Shown piece after piece: positions 19,973-20,359 of a DNA stretch of 20,359 nt (positions within the stretch are counted from its first letter, which is position 1; the number at the start of each line of letters is the position of its first letter). A model generated the notes under the pieces. That model saw only the letters and a list, made by a program, of their open reading frames with translations, was not told the origin of the DNA and ran no database searches. This DNA is from DATFGK01 sp046712825 (GTDB taxonomy: Bacteria > Actinomycetota > AC-67). Location of the stretch: the NCBI GenBank assembly GCA_046712825.1, contig JBKKCR010000077.1:1-20359 (forward strand), read 5' to 3'. A program made the translations under genes and the position numbers.

Positions 19973-20359
19973 TCAGGATAGCGTCGACACCAGCGGGTCC
20001 AGGCGAGCGAGATGGCCGGTGGCGCCGAACTCGGTGTAGAGGCGGTGAGCCAGGCGAAGCTCGCGGGCGTGCCCGGCTGTGTCCCCGATGCGGGCGGCCA
20101 GCGCCGCGAGGTCCTCTCGTACCAACGGCTCGTAGCTCACCGCGCCGGTCTCCCGGATCGCTTCGAGCGCGTCCTGGAACGCCGCGCGGGCGAGCTCTGT
20201 CGATCCCTCGTCGAGCAAGATACGCCCAATGACGTGATGCGCCTCGATCTCATATGTCTTCGTACCGAGGCGCCGCGCTTCGGCGATCGATTCCTCTGCC
20301 GTCTCGCGTGCCCGAGGATCTCCCGTGGCGAGGTAGCATTCGGCCACACGGCTGAGGGT
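19973..20359 (-). CDS. C-terminal TPR region of a large protein (partial, start beyond right edge)
   Basis: An open minus-strand frame runs from the right edge to TGA at 19973-19975, giving 128 residues. It reads as helical TPR-like repeats: VAECYLATGDPRARETAEESIAEA, then HHVIGRILLDEGSTELARAAFQDAL, then LREDLAAL-type helices. It ends HARELRLAHRLYTEFGATGHLARL. That ending is typical of actinobacterial AAA-ATPase/TPR regulators and cyclase-ATPase fusions, but the defining N-terminal domains are outside the window, so the function is not assigned. It is convergent with glnA, with 10 bases between stops. Confidence 0.75.
   Translation of the reverse strand, partial: TLSRVAECYLATGDPRARETAEESIAEARRLGTKTYEIEAHHVIGRILLDEGSTELARAAFQDALEAIRETGAVSYEPLVREDLAALAARIGDTAGHARELRLAHRLYTEFGATGHLARLDPLVSTLS

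Overview
The window is high-GC, gene-dense bacterial DNA with the habits of an Actinomycetota genome. It has many GTG starts, chains of 4-base start/stop overlaps, and several genes whose only start signal is a TANNNT hexamer 6-7 bases upstream with no ribosome binding site (leaderless style). The short glutamine synthetase closely resembles mycobacterial GlnA2. I cannot name a genus; an uncultured soil or water lineage is a reasonable guess. I see no tRNA, rRNA, insertion sequence, phage gene or CRISPR array. The genes are mostly housekeeping metabolism, and I find no convincing new defence or mobile system.

Layout. (1) 1-1036, minus: a secreted protein made of 52-residue FG-GAP/VCBS repeats, cut by the left edge. 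It was found by reading the minus strand directly. (2) 1231-5074, plus: a molybdenum-cofactor operon: fdhD, an unrecognised 74-residue protein, a sulfite-oxidase-like molybdoenzyme, moeA, moaC and mogA. (3) 5080-6165, minus: a sarcosine-oxidase-like flavoprotein. (4) 6285-9331, plus: two adjacent acyl-CoA dehydrogenases that look like the two halves of a heteromeric enzyme, followed by nth (endonuclease III). A perfect 16-base palindrome sits ahead of the pair. (5) 9358-10635: a metallo-beta-lactamase-fold hydrolase (minus) and a PduO-type cobalamin adenosyltransferase (plus), divergent, with starts 24 bases apart and apparently overlapping -10 boxes. (6) 10636-13532: an LLM-class flavin-dependent oxidoreductase (minus) divergent from a GH13 alpha-glucosidase-type enzyme (plus). 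(7) 13529-14697, minus: a 62-residue zinc-ribbon protein, a candidate terminator, then panB. (8) 14842-16934, minus: nadE overlapping a two-CBS-domain protein. (9) 17024-19962, plus: gdhA, a small ABM-like protein and glnA. (10) 19973-20359, minus: the C-terminus of a TPR-containing protein, cut by the right edge.

How the genes fit together. MoaC, MoeA and MogA supply steps of molybdopterin synthesis and metal insertion. FdhD activates formate-dehydrogenase-type enzymes, and the sulfite-oxidase-like protein is a likely client of the cofactor. Glutamate dehydrogenase and glutamine synthetase form an ammonia-assimilation block, and the divergent glutamine-dependent NAD synthetase consumes the glutamine made. 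Gene ends are extremely tight: four convergent pairs are separated by 26 bases or fewer, one pair has directly abutting stops, and another shares its stops in a single CTAG.
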